DNA from: Chondrosia reniformis | Taxonomy: Eukaryota; Porifera; Demospongiae; Chondrillida; Chondrillidae | Assembly: GCA_947172415.1 (NCBI GenBank) | Contig: OX359199.1 | Location: 4,118,001 to 4,182,000 of the forward strand | Reading direction: 5' to 3' | DNA: 64,000 nt | Shown: positions 23,066 to 34,693 of the stretch, piece after piece | Position numbering within the stretch: position 1 is the stretch's first letter | How the letters are laid out: every line of letters begins with the position of its first letter | The notes under the pieces: model-generated | What the model saw: the letters and a program-made list of their open reading frames with translations, nothing else | Database searches by the model: none | Told to the model about the DNA's origin: nothing | Program-made: the position numbers and the translations under genes

Positions 23066-26000
23066 CTATAATAACCCAGGGGCATACAATCCACCATTAC
23101 CATTCGATCTATCCTTATATCCAGAGCCTTGTTCCTCCACATAGGTGGCAGGGAACATACCAATCCGCCCGTTCAATTCACCTTTCCACCAATCATCTGA
23201 CACTTTTTCAAGAACATTTACCATGTCATTTGGTTCCAAGAGCAATTCATCAGATTGCTGAGGCTCATAGGGGTACAAAGCTCTAGCCTGGCATACATCT
23301 GCACAGGACACAATAAGAGAGAGATACCAATATCTTCAGCAGTACACAGCTTCTATAACAAGGGTCCGCTATTGGATACACACTATAAGGGCCTGCTATT
23401 GGATACACACTATAAGGGCCTGCTATTGGATACACACTATGACTATATAAACAAAAAATATCTTACATTTTTCATCTTCATCAATTTCACAATAATCATG
23501 CGCTGCACCTAAAAGAAAGCAAAATAATTGGTAACTAAAACTCTTCAATTTAGTGCTTACTCCTTATCAGTCATCATCATTATTATCAAAACATTAAGGT
23601 CACATGCCACACATGTGACCTTGTTAAAGAGTCTATAACTCATATATAACGTTGGGCTGATGTCTTATGCTGGCACCTTGCCACTGATTACTGTCTGTCT
23701 GATCCCATCCTTCGTTGGTAAGGGACGCATAAGCTTGATTTTCCTTAGAATTCTGAATGTATGTTGGCATATATGACAAAACATCTTGGAAACTCAGACC
23801 TGTACCACCAAAGCCTTCATCTAGAATATGGTTTAAGGGAATTCTCAGAAGTGATATTGGACGGCCCTAGGCAAATGAAAGTACAACACTATTTACAGTA
23901 GCAACAGTTAAAACTCATCCCAATTGAGTGGTCACCATTGAATTATGGTTGGTTCTTAAGTCCTTGCATATATAGTACATATCATGGGCTAAGGGTTTCT
24001 ATAATACAGTCACCTCTCTAAGAGGTCAAGTGTTCAGCTGACCCTAAGCTAACTACATTAGACAGGTGTCATTATACAGCCTTGCCAAAAGAAATGCCAG
24101 AAATTGTTAACTGTTTCTGTGGACTACCACTACATGGAACAGCATTTCTTATGAAGGATGATAGCGTAATATTAACCTTCCTTACAATAGGCTTAACAAC
24201 AGCATGATACAATAGTCCATGTATGCTAACACACTCACTGATTTGTCTGCTGCATGAGAGATATATTCCAATATAGTCTCTGGAGGTGGCGATGTGTTAT
24301 TCACTTTAGAAGCTGCCATGGATAATTTGAAGTGGTTACCACGCAGGAAGTTAGCCATGCAGGCAGTCTGGAGTCACAGGGGATGTACAGTATGTGAAGT
24401 ATTAAACATATTTACGTATGTACATTATATTGTCTGTACGTACGTACTTCAGCTGACATGCTTCTGTACACTTATGTAAATCATACAATTTGGATAAGTA
24501 TAATATACGTGCGTACATAAGTATGCTTACAGCAGAGTACATTGCAAATGTATTGTATGAAACTTAGTATTGAAATAATATACAAAATACATACAAGCTG
24601 AAGATCCACTTAACTTATGAGTACTTGTTTTGTGTACATTTGATTAAACACACATTAACTATGAACTAGTTAAATTATGCTCTATTCACAAAATGTTGCT
24701 ATACATTTGTAATCTAAGGCAGCTTCCCAATTCAGACCAAAAAGCAAAGAATCATTTGCTCATAACTAGTCCACTTCTAAACACACACACATACATCAAA
24801 CAGCTGCCTTCCAGTTGTTTCCATTGCTTTGTCGTCAGCATAGCCAGGGGTTTTGATGTATGTCTTAAAGAGAGAGAGTACATCTACACAGTAAGAAAGG
24901 GAGACATGGTAACAGTTATACTGTTAACACTGCACACTACATGAAGATACATTTGTCACATACCCAAACTAACCAGCATCTAAATAGACAATAACCTACT
25001 TACCATTTAGAATTTTCCTTTCTCTCTGGAGATCGTCTTCATACTCTTTCATCTTTTTGTCTAGACCATTCATTCTTGTCGATTCATCCAGATTATTGTT
25101 GAAATTTTCCTCCTTTAGAAAGAATTAACCGAGGCAAACAAATAATACCTATTCCCATTGTATTCCTTTAATCAACTGAAAACAAAAACTAATGATACAA
25201 TCATAAAGGTTGTCTATTAACTCTTAGTTGTCACATTAACATTGTGAGAGCAAATACTACTTTACCTTACTCACACATCACCACTTTACACTCTAGGACC
25301 TTACTCACACATCGCCACTTTACACTCTAGGACCTTACTCACACATCACCACTTTACACTCTAGGACCTTACTCACACATCACCACTTTACATTCTAGGA
25401 CCTTACTCACACAGCATCAATTTACATTCTAGGACCTTACTCACACATCACCACTTTACATTCTAGGACCTTACTCACACATCACCACTTTACACTCTAG
25501 GACCTTACTCACACAGCACCACTTTACATTCTAGGACCTTACTCACACATCACCACTTTACACTCTAGGACCTTACTCACACAGCACCACTTTCATTCTA
25601 GGACCTTACTCACACAGCATCAATTTACATTCTAGGACCTTACTCACACATCACCACTTTACACTCTAGGACCTTACTCACACATCACCACTTTACACTC
25701 TAGGACCTTACTCACACATCACCACTTTACATTCTAGGACCTTACTCACACAGCATCAATTTACATTCTAGGACCTTACTCACACATCACCACTTTACAT
25801 TCTAGGACCTTACTCACACATCACCACTTTACACTCTAGGACCTTACTCACACAGCACCACTTTACATTCTAGGACCTTACTCACACATCACCACTTTAC
25901 ATTCTAGGACCTTACTCACACAGCACCACTTTCATTCTAGGACCTTACTCACACAGCATCAATTTACATTCTAGGACCTTACTCACACATCACCACTTTA

Positions 26001-29000
26001 CACTCTAGGACCTTACTCACACAGCACCACTTTACATTCTAGGACCTTACTCACACATCACCACTTTACATTCTAGGACCTTACTCACACATCACCACTT
26101 TACACTCTAGGACCTTACTCACACATCACCACTTTACATTCTAGGACCTTACTCACACAGTACCACTTTACACTCTAGGACCTTACTCACACATCATCAC
26201 TTTACACTCTAGGACCTTACTCACACATCACCACTTTACATTCTAGGACCTTACTCACACATCACCACTTTACACTCTAGGACCTTACTCACACATCACC
26301 ACTTTACACTCTAGGACCTTACTCACACAGTACCACTTTACATTCTAGGACCTTACTCACACAGCACCACTTTACATTATAGGACCTTACTTACACAGCA
26401 TCAATTTACATTCTAATAGCACAACCTTACCAGTGAGAGCAGGATACTCCTTCAGAGGAGAAGGTTTCTGCTGAGGTTGATTACCAATAAAACTAAATTC
26501 AATGGTTGCTGACAACATTGTATATTAACATTATTGAACTCTGGATATTACCCCTACCCACTCATGTCCCCTGAGGAGCGCAATGAGCTAATGGGCGGAA
26601 CCAAAGATTGCTTGATGGGAACCAGAGTCTCCCCCTAGCCACTCAAAATGATGGTTTAGCCATAGACAGCTGTTCTGTCCTTATTAGGACTCATCAGTAT
26701 ATGGCATACGATGGAAGTTTGAGTGGCTACTCTGCTAACAAATACTCCCAAACGCAAATATGCTTGTGGTTTCCTTATCAGCAGATGCAGCCAAAAGTGT
26801 GGCTGACCAAAAATAGGGGAACTTTAAGATGAGAAGCCTATCTTACATTGATCATATCATGACATCATCATTGAACTCGCATGTATATGTATGTATTCCC
26901 AAAAAGACTTACATAGGCTTCATAGAGAATCTGTTCTGGTATGTTAGGTCCTGTTCCAAAGGAAGTACAAGCTCGGGCTACATCACTGCAGCCTTCAATC
27001 TTTTTTGCTGAACTTGAAATAGCATCACAACCCTATTCAATATATAATTACTAATTACATACATACATACATACATACATATATACATACATACATACAT
27101 ACATACGTACATACATACATACATACATACATATGGACCAGAGACTGGCTTTGCTGTTTGTTGTCATTGGAATGTCATTTTACACAGTCAAATCTCACCT
27201 CTTGTATCACTGGAATAACTGTTTGGAGAGTAGTTGAATATTTTTCAAGCACTTCTTTCATGTACTTTAGCCTCTCCAGCTCCAAGCCTTCCAAAACCTG
27301 ACACAAATAGAGACACAGGTAAGTATGCATGTTTGAATAAAGTCTTCATGTATGCCATCCATTATTATCCCCAACCACCTAGACACACAAATTCACAGTT
27401 CCAGCCATAAACAAAACATTTACAGTTATAAAAAAAGTTGGTGGTATTCCAGTCAGGCACTGTGGTCAGAGATCAAGGACCAGAGAATGACACTAAATAC
27501 ATAAACAAACAACAGAATCATTATGAGTTGAAGTGGATCATGAGCATTGAGCAGCTAGGAGAAATTCCAGTTCCTGCTTCTGTAGTACAATCACACTCTT
27601 CAGAAGACAGGGTTGGGCAGGGTAATCCATAGTAATAATATCATGTGAGGTACGACAGAGTCAAGCAATTGAGAGAATGTAAGATATGTATATGTATGTA
27701 TATACGCAGACTAGACTAACAGAGCAACACTGATACATTTCCTTCTCCCAATTTTGTCTTGTTTCTTCCAATTTGCGATTCTGGTCACGATAATCCTGAT
27801 CTAAAGAATAGTATGAGGTGTATCAAATGGTAACGTTCAAGAGACCAAGATCATTACAATTACTATAACTAAAGTCAGTACAAGTGTAAATACATTTTAA
27901 AGATTGTTGGGACATTAGTGACTCAGTAGTTGACAGCAGCTGATGACTAAATGAACTGTGGCCTTGGTTCCCACAAAAGCTAACTGTAATTTGATTACCT
28001 TCAAAACAATATTACCAATAATCAAACCATCCTACTCTTACAGAAACAATTACAAAGTACTTCTAACTAAAGGAAAAAGGATTGTCCTTTGGTACCTGCT
28101 TTTATAAGTGCCTCCTCAGCCTTTCTGCATTTGGTTTCAATCTGTGTAATCACAAAGGAAGAAAAGATGACAACTACAAAAAGCTTTCATATGAAGCACA
28201 TACATACGTACAAATATACAAAAAAGTACGCATGGCTTTACAGCATGCCACTAAAACATTTGATTAAGTGAACCTTTTCTCTTTGTGGTCCGCTGACAGT
28301 CTTCAACTGGTTAAACAGTCTTTCATATTCATGTGCCTTTGACAAGGCAGATGTTTTTTTCTATGGAAATCATGATATACGTACACCATTAAATGCTATC
28401 TCTGCACTAGAAGGTGCTCAGATTCAGTAAAGAAAGGAAAGTAAGTCCATTTGTTTTAGAAATTGAGACTGTAATATACAATACATACATAGTACAGCAT
28501 TAGGCAAAAATGTCTTACTTTTACATAAGCTTAAATGAAAAACATAATGTACGTATGTATACTGTGAGTGTAGCAAAATAGAACTTTTACTCACTTTATT
28601 GAAGACATGTACTGTACATAAATATTCAATAGACTTCCATTCGTATATGGACATAGCATGCGTTAGATAATGTGACCATAAAACTTTGAATTACTAACAT
28701 TATTGTCGTCCTTCCTTCTGTCTGTGTAAGCCTTGAAGGCCTTCTGGGCAGCCTCTTCAGCTGGCTTACGTACTTTAGACTGTTCATCGACAAATGTCTT
28801 CAATGGCTTGCTCAGTGTTTCCAGGAATGCACTCTGCATAGACCTTCAAAGGGGATAACACAAACATGAAGTGACGATGTACATGTACACTACATAGTTT
28901 TCAGGTTACTTAAGTACTAATGATACAAGTTTAAGTGCTGATATGGACCAAACAGCATGTCACTTTGTAATAACATACTGTATAATCAACCCTTGGTGTG

Positions 29001-32000
29001 TACGTGAGGTATTACAGTGCTCAGTCTGTTTGTGTGTCTGTACCAAGCTATGAGTACACAGTAGTGCAAACAAGGAATATCATGAATTAAAAATATTTAG
29101 TACCACATTGCGTACCTACCAACACTTTTAAACCTGTGCCAATTGATGTACATGCACACAGTATAAAAGTATGAGTATTTGAAGTAACAACCAACCACAT
29201 CATGAAAGAAGCAATTGCAGAGAATTGAACCAAGACAGTTGGTTTTGACCACACAGCTTATTAGCTCCCTAAAGTAGTGTTAATTGCCTTAGTTGAGGTT
29301 TTTCCTGTTTTGCATGTGTATATACATATTCATATGGCCAATATGGACCATATGGAGTGCCACATATAAGACATGGCAGGTTTTCTGGATGGCTGAGATA
29401 GCTCGAGTGTTTTGTGGTTGGATAGGTACATACTTATATTGTAGATAATATCATAGTTACTGTAAATCTATAAATTACCATGTACGTAAACCATAAGTAT
29501 GTACAATCACACAATGTTAAGAGGGAAAATATAAAAAAGAAATTGAATCAAACCCAGAACAATTGTTTTTGACCTTGCATACTCTGTCACAGTACATACA
29601 CAAATGTATTCATGCAAGGAATTATGGTGTCCCATAAGAGAGTAACTCATGCATTCCTGTCAGCATTCAATTCAATTATGTAAATTACATCACCCCCATC
29701 GCTAAGTGGCTACCTGGCATGATTCCCTTGTTAATGGGCTGTTAACAACCAAATGTGATAAACAGGAGCACTATTATACATACACATGTTCTTTCAATAA
29801 AAGTATTCCCACAGAAAGTGTATTCAACCCAACATACGCTACCATTCACTACTTAATAGGCCATTATTATCAGAATGCCTTCAACCTCATTTAGTCGGCT
29901 GGTACGCATATGCATCATATGCTGTGATAATCTTTCAGAATAATGACACACACTTGTACTAATACGTACATGAGACATACGTACGTACAGGTTTCTTACA
30001 CTTGATATGTTGTCCACTGGACATATGAATATTATATATGTATATATGCATAGACCATACTGAGTACGTACGTATATAAGACGCTAAAATACGTATGAAC
30101 ACAACCCTATTTCTTAGACAAATTTCACAATTGAATGACATTCACTGGTCCTATACATACAGTACATACCAAGAAATGACATTAAATGTGAATGTAATGA
30201 ATGGGACATTATGTAAAGTGTAGAGGTAACTAAATGATGATGCAATCTCACAGGGAGATGATGCAATTACTAAAATTTATCATGCACAGAGCATTCTCCT
30301 CCATTCACCCTACCTGTTGGGTATGCAGGGTGAAAAATTGTATAAACACACAATATAAACACATACACATACCTGTGGCAGGTAGCTTCAGCCTCCAGAC
30401 TATCTCGAACTGCCATCCAAGCTTCCGACAGAGTTCTGTTCAAATACAAAGAGAAGGTTAAATAAAAGTGCAGAACAAAATTAATAACAATAACTTCCTT
30501 GTTTCAAGACATCTCAATGAACCTATTCTATCCATAATAAATACTGCAATTCAAGCTTTTATAAATGGTAACTTGGTAGAAACATCCTATCACATCCACA
30601 CACTTAATTAGCAATATATGTACAGTATACGTATATGTATGTAGGTACGTAGTACAAGTTTCCACTATTAAAATGCATTTATAAGGTTTCTGGTCAATAT
30701 GATATCTACATAATAATATGATATATCCCAATCTACAGTACTGAGATGAATCATGATCTGGCAGCCATTTAATCAGCCTAGGTTATCAAGGAGATACCCT
30801 AATGTCTACTGTTACTGTAGGCTCAGACTAGACTAGACTAATTAAGGATACACTTCTTCCTAAGTGCATATAAAATGTCAGTCTGACAATGTAGTAAGAG
30901 ATGAAAAGTGCTCACTAGAGGAGTATGTTGCCTCAAATAAGTGAACAAATATTTTTCACAAATTCAGCAAGTGAAACACCCTTTTCTACTAAAAGTAACT
31001 ATCTACACAATTAATAGTAGCCAAGCTATAGTAATTACTATAGCTTGGCTGTAGAGGTTATTGCTACAGTATGACATGCTCTTTGAAAGTGGGGCAACAG
31101 CACAAACAGTATAAACAAATTTGTAAGTCAAAATTGTGATGGCTGATATACGTATGTATTACAGTAAGTGATGAATATTTTAGTGGCAATCACCTAAGGC
31201 TACTGCCCTCCCATTACTAGCTACTCCTACACTAGATGTGATAACTACAAACAGAGAGAATCTCTGAAAATGTCACAAGTATGATGTGTGTACAATGTGT
31301 TTAACAATAAACCTCAGACAAAACATGTGAAAGAATTACATGGCAATTTTCAAGAAGGAGTGGAACGACATACGAGAAACACCTTCCCAGGCTTGGAAAT
31401 GCCATACAACCAGTTTAAGAGGTGGCATATATATATTGAAGGTGTGACAACTGCCATTTTGTCACTTGTATACAATTAAAGCAATAAACAATTAGTATAG
31501 AGATATACAGATGTGTATACAGGAATGTAGAACTTAGATGAATACAAGGAGGATAGGAATATAAGAAGCCAGTGAGTATCTTAAAAGCAGCGGTAAGTGA
31601 GAAGAACTGTGGAGATACTAGACCATTGATGAATCATGATTAGGATATGACCTCTGGAATAATGAAAGATTTGTAGTCCATTTATTCATTCTAATTACCT
31701 TTATCCTTGTATGTATGTACATATACGTACGTCACATGTACTTGCCCTTTTTACTTATTTGTACAGTACTACATAGACAATATCCGGGTCTATTGCTCCT
31801 AGCACATACGTACAACAGACTTATTAACAATAATAACATAACATAACTGCAGCACATTAGAGGGAGGGGCATTCAGGTGCGGTTGTGGTAACTCTAACTC
31901 AGTAGCAAAGCCTAGTGGCTCATGCCACCCTGCATTCCTGGGTAAGATTCCCAATGAGACTGCTACTTTTGTCTTTCACTCTAATAAAATTTTATGACTC

Positions 32001-34392
32001 ACTGACTGATCATGAGTTGATTATAACTTCACTAGAATTATTCACGTACTGTACATACATAGTGTAGTCATCCAGCATTCCACACTCCCTTTGTTACATA
32101 TGCACTACTAACCAGTAGTACTAATTAGAAGCTTAGAAACTACAAAGCACAGAATTCCTCAGTCATCTCAAATTTGCATCATATCTCTTGCTAAAGCCAA
32201 CAATGTACATGAAACACAAGTGATAGTGATACCATAAATATGCATTTAGAGTATTTAATGTCAAATCTTAAGCCTTGATCCTATTGATACAATACTACAC
32301 AGCTTGTTTCTTCGCAAGTATCAACCTTAAATTCTACAGCAGATATGCTGCCAAGGCCATGATAGAGAGGTGTGACTACCATACTAGTGCATTTGTTCGG
32401 AGAGGTAATTTCAGATAACAGAATCTTATGATCAAAGCATTCTTTGAAGGTTGAAAATAGGAGGGCGGAAACCTTCTTTTACTAAACAAAAATTTCCATT
32501 TACACATCCCTTCCATACAAACCATCTCAGCACATGAATCCTAATCTACAGTATTCACTTCAGTGTTGTTCTACGTAGGTGTTCAAATTTCATTGTATGA
32601 AAGTAGATTGAATTAGTTTCAAAGCTACCGCCAAACACTATACAAACATTAGGTTGGCAGGTGCCTGGTGCACACTTTGGTCTCTTGGCTTTGGCAGCAT
32701 CCTTTCGTTGGCAGCCTCTCTTCCTGCACAAGTCAATAACACTGAGTATAGTCTATCTGACTCTGTAACACTACCTCACCTTTCAGCAATTGTGCCACAA
32801 TTTGTGTTGATCTTTTTATGGAGAAGGAACATGAAATTAAAGGTAGAAAATTGGCCACAAAGTGCACAATTTGTGTCTATCGGCGGCATCTATATCTCTT
32901 GCAACGGTAACATATTTATATCAAAATTGAATAGTACAGTTGACAAGCAAGCTTTCTTTTAGTTATTCTCTATATTACTGAGTGAGTCAGGAAGATAAGA
33001 CAATACTTCATATTCAATTTCAAATACCAAATTCTCTGATTCTATAGGATATACCTTTATACCTATTGTATGCAGGTAGTTGCTGTACATACGTACGTAA
33101 ATATTATATGTAATGCTTCACAATGTTCATACTCAAGAACAGGGATACTAGTTACACACTTACTTTCAGCTACACAATTACAACACAGAAACCGAATTAA
33201 GTTTAAAACTATAATTGTGAAAGTATAAATAAATTGCCAATTAAAGCTCCCATAATTTGATATAAAGCATAGCAAATTAGCAGCTGCACTTTTAGAAGTA
33301 CAAAAATGGTGGACATATTAAGGCATTGGCATTCCCAGACATTAATCAACAGTTCCTGTGACAACTTTAACTTTGTGCAAGAGATGGCCTTACAGTATTT
33401 ATACTACTTTACCTTGAACAAACACAGAGTACACTATACTGTATATGTACATAACAAATATAAAATTGGAAGTGTTCTTTTTCCTGACAAATAGAAAGGA
33501 AATCCTTCATTGACAGAAACATGAGGTAATTATATGATCAAATGCAACTGTCTTACATAAGGTAGAATGTCAATAGTATGAGCTGTACACCACTGAAAGA
33601 GTTAGGAGTTTAACTTTATGTCAGTGATTCACACAAGCCGGAAGTGTACTTATTAGCTCTAATGAACACACTTAGCACAAACATATTTCAAACTTCCTTA
33701 TCAACAAGATGCCTACATACTAGATGGAAGTATTTCACCCGTCCCTACTTAGAGAGTATTATAGTACTTTCTGATATTGTATAATGGAATGTGCTCCATT
33801 TAACGTACCCTATACAGTGGTTGGATAACGCCTTGGCCTTGGAACTGAGGGATTCCAATTTTTTAGCTGTCATTTTCTCAATCTCAGCTCTGAGGAAATA
33901 CATCAAGCAAGCATATATAAAGTAAATGATAGCACTCCCTATACTGTAGATAACGACTAAGGACGGTTCTCATAATATGTGTCAATGCTTGTGTATTTCT
34001 GTAATAAATTAGTGTAAATCACTTAATAAGTTACCTTTCCTGAAGAATGACCACAAATTCTCTACAAAACTCTTTTCCCTGTTTTATATATCGATGGAGG
34101 CAGTCGTAGCCGTTAGTACCCTAAAGGATATGAAATGGAAAGCCATTAGCTTCTTTCCTGATACAACAAGGCGTCCTCGGTACACAAATGTATAAATACT
34201 CATTGAAGAACGCTAAAAGTGGACGCGTACCCAGAATGCCTCGTTGAAATGAGTTGCCATAGTGACGCCTCTGTCTTCCTGGTCTCCTTGGTCGTCTTCA
34301 ATAGAAGGTTCCAATTCAGAGGAAGCTCCTATAGCGCCCTTGAACCTACCCACTGCTTTTGAAAAAGTGGCAAAGCCAGTTTTGCTTGCCAT
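23066..34392 (-). CDS. NOSTRIN: NOSTRIN-like F-BAR and SH3 domain protein
   Basis: Fifteen exons: 34392-34231, 34120-34035, 33889-33809, 30435-30373, 28843-28699, 28360-28274, 28141-28096, 27800-27721, 27297-27199, 27032-26913, 25112-25004, 24312-24239, 23866-23677, 23508-23467, 23298-23066; in-frame total 538 aa (human NOSTRIN is about 506). Residues ~45-320 form an F-BAR: HFNEAFWGTNGYDCLHRYIK, ERAEIEKMTAKKLESLS, TLSEAWMAVRDSLEAEA, LEGLELERLKYMKEVLEKY. A coiled-coil LDKKMKEYEDDLQRERKIL follows. The C-terminal SH3 has the ALYPYEP, ELLLEPNDMVNVLE, DDWWKGELNG and GMFPATYVEE signatures. Such proteins bend membranes and recruit dynamin and N-WASP in endocytosis. An unspaced ~40-aa N-terminal extension precedes the F-BAR. 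GAS7 or CIP4-type relatives are less likely because of the domain order and the GELNG...YVEE end. Confidence 0.85.
23362..23440. repeat. 27-bp tandem repeat, three copies
   Basis: Three units of GCTATTGGATACACACTATA plus AGGGCCT-like sequence in the last intron of the NOSTRIN-like gene. Confidence 0.85.
25262..26412. repeat. 34-bp satellite array, about 33 copies
   Basis: Tandem units reading CTAGGACCTTACTCACACAT then CACCACTTTACACT, 34 bp, with variants AGCACCACTTTACATT, AGCATCAATTTACATT and a shorter CACTTTCATT form. It lies inside the NOSTRIN-like intron between exons 26913-27032 and 25004-25112. Variant types recur in the same order (for example near 25560 and 25920), which suggests higher-order duplication of multi-unit blocks. 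Confidence 0.97.
26530..26660 (+). repeat. Dispersed repeat family A, copy 2
   Basis: Starts near TTATTGAACTCTGGATATTA, then CACTCATGTCCCCTGAGGAG, GGGCGGAACCAAAG and GGGAACCAGAGTCTCCCCCT. It closely matches 57190-57305 and less closely 5385-5505. It lies in an intron of the NOSTRIN-like gene. Confidence 0.8.
27057..27132. repeat. (CATA)n microsatellite
   Basis: Near-perfect CATA tetranucleotide run with a few TATA and CGTA variants, in an intron of the NOSTRIN-like gene. Confidence 0.9.
28855..30372. other. NOSTRIN-like intron, no feature recognised
   Basis: Intron between exons 30435-30373 and 28843-28699. AT-rich, with many ATGTACGTA motifs and no coding sequence recognised. Confidence 0.6.
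31019..31050. repeat. Perfect 32-bp palindrome
   Basis: AGCCAAGCTATAGTAA followed directly by its reverse complement, no spacer, in the large NOSTRIN-like intron. Confidence 0.95.
31875..31995 (+). repeat. Possible tRNA-derived SINE
   Basis: The sequence AGTAGCAAAGCCTAGTGGCT resembles an RNA polymerase III A box, and about 35 bp later TGGGTAAGATTCCCAA resembles a B box (GGTTCGANTCC). It is followed by an AT-rich tail (CTAATAAAATTTTATGA). The tRNA folding is not conserved enough to call a tRNA gene. Confidence 0.35.
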
Positions 34393-34693
34393 TATTATAA
34401 CGGAAAGTGATCGCCAACAAGTCTGGTAGGGACGGCACAAGGTATCACACTTTGATAACGACGTAAACGCCTATTCACGTTTCGAACGCAATTGCAACAT
34501 ACCATTACAAATTATGTAATATTATTTATTATTTACACAAAATTAATAGAAAGTAGTTAGATAACAGTTAACAATGTTAGACAGGTGCTTGTCAATATAA
34601 GTTTAATAATTCATTTACTTTGTAACACTCAGGGTGTTCAAATTCATGCTCCTTATAAAAAATCACACTATTCATCACACAAAATCCTTTCAA
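34393..34693. promoter_or_regulatory. WIP to NOSTRIN-like intergenic spacer with poly(A) signal
   Basis: Only 301 bp separate the WIP stop codon (34694) from the start codon of the downstream NOSTRIN-like gene (34392), both on the minus strand. On that strand AATAAA occurs at 34530-34525, about 165 bp after the WIP stop, and is the likely poly(A) signal. The rest must hold the NOSTRIN-like promoter and 5' UTR. Confidence 0.65.

Larger units (their letters stand above)
30436..33808. other. Large NOSTRIN-like intron (3.4 kb)
   Basis: Largest intron of the NOSTRIN-like gene. It holds a 32-bp perfect palindrome (31019-31050) and a possible tRNA-derived SINE (31880-31990). Other ORFs here (31288-31479, 32654-32962, 33306-33494) have no recognisable domain. 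Confidence 0.6.

Noticed and set aside
24313-24363. Longer form of the NOSTRIN-like exon starting MANFLRGNHFKLSMAA
   Set aside because: The upstream acceptor gives an in-frame stop; the acceptor at 24312 keeps the phase.
25262-26412. CRISPR-like regular array
   Set aside because: The repeats are directly adjacent with no unique spacers and sit in a eukaryotic intron.
26412-26512. Possible extra NOSTRIN-like exon (NQPQQKPSPLKEYPALTG reading)
   Set aside because: It has plausible splice sites, but neither junction keeps phase, while the flanking exons (26913-27032 and 25004-25112) join in frame without it.
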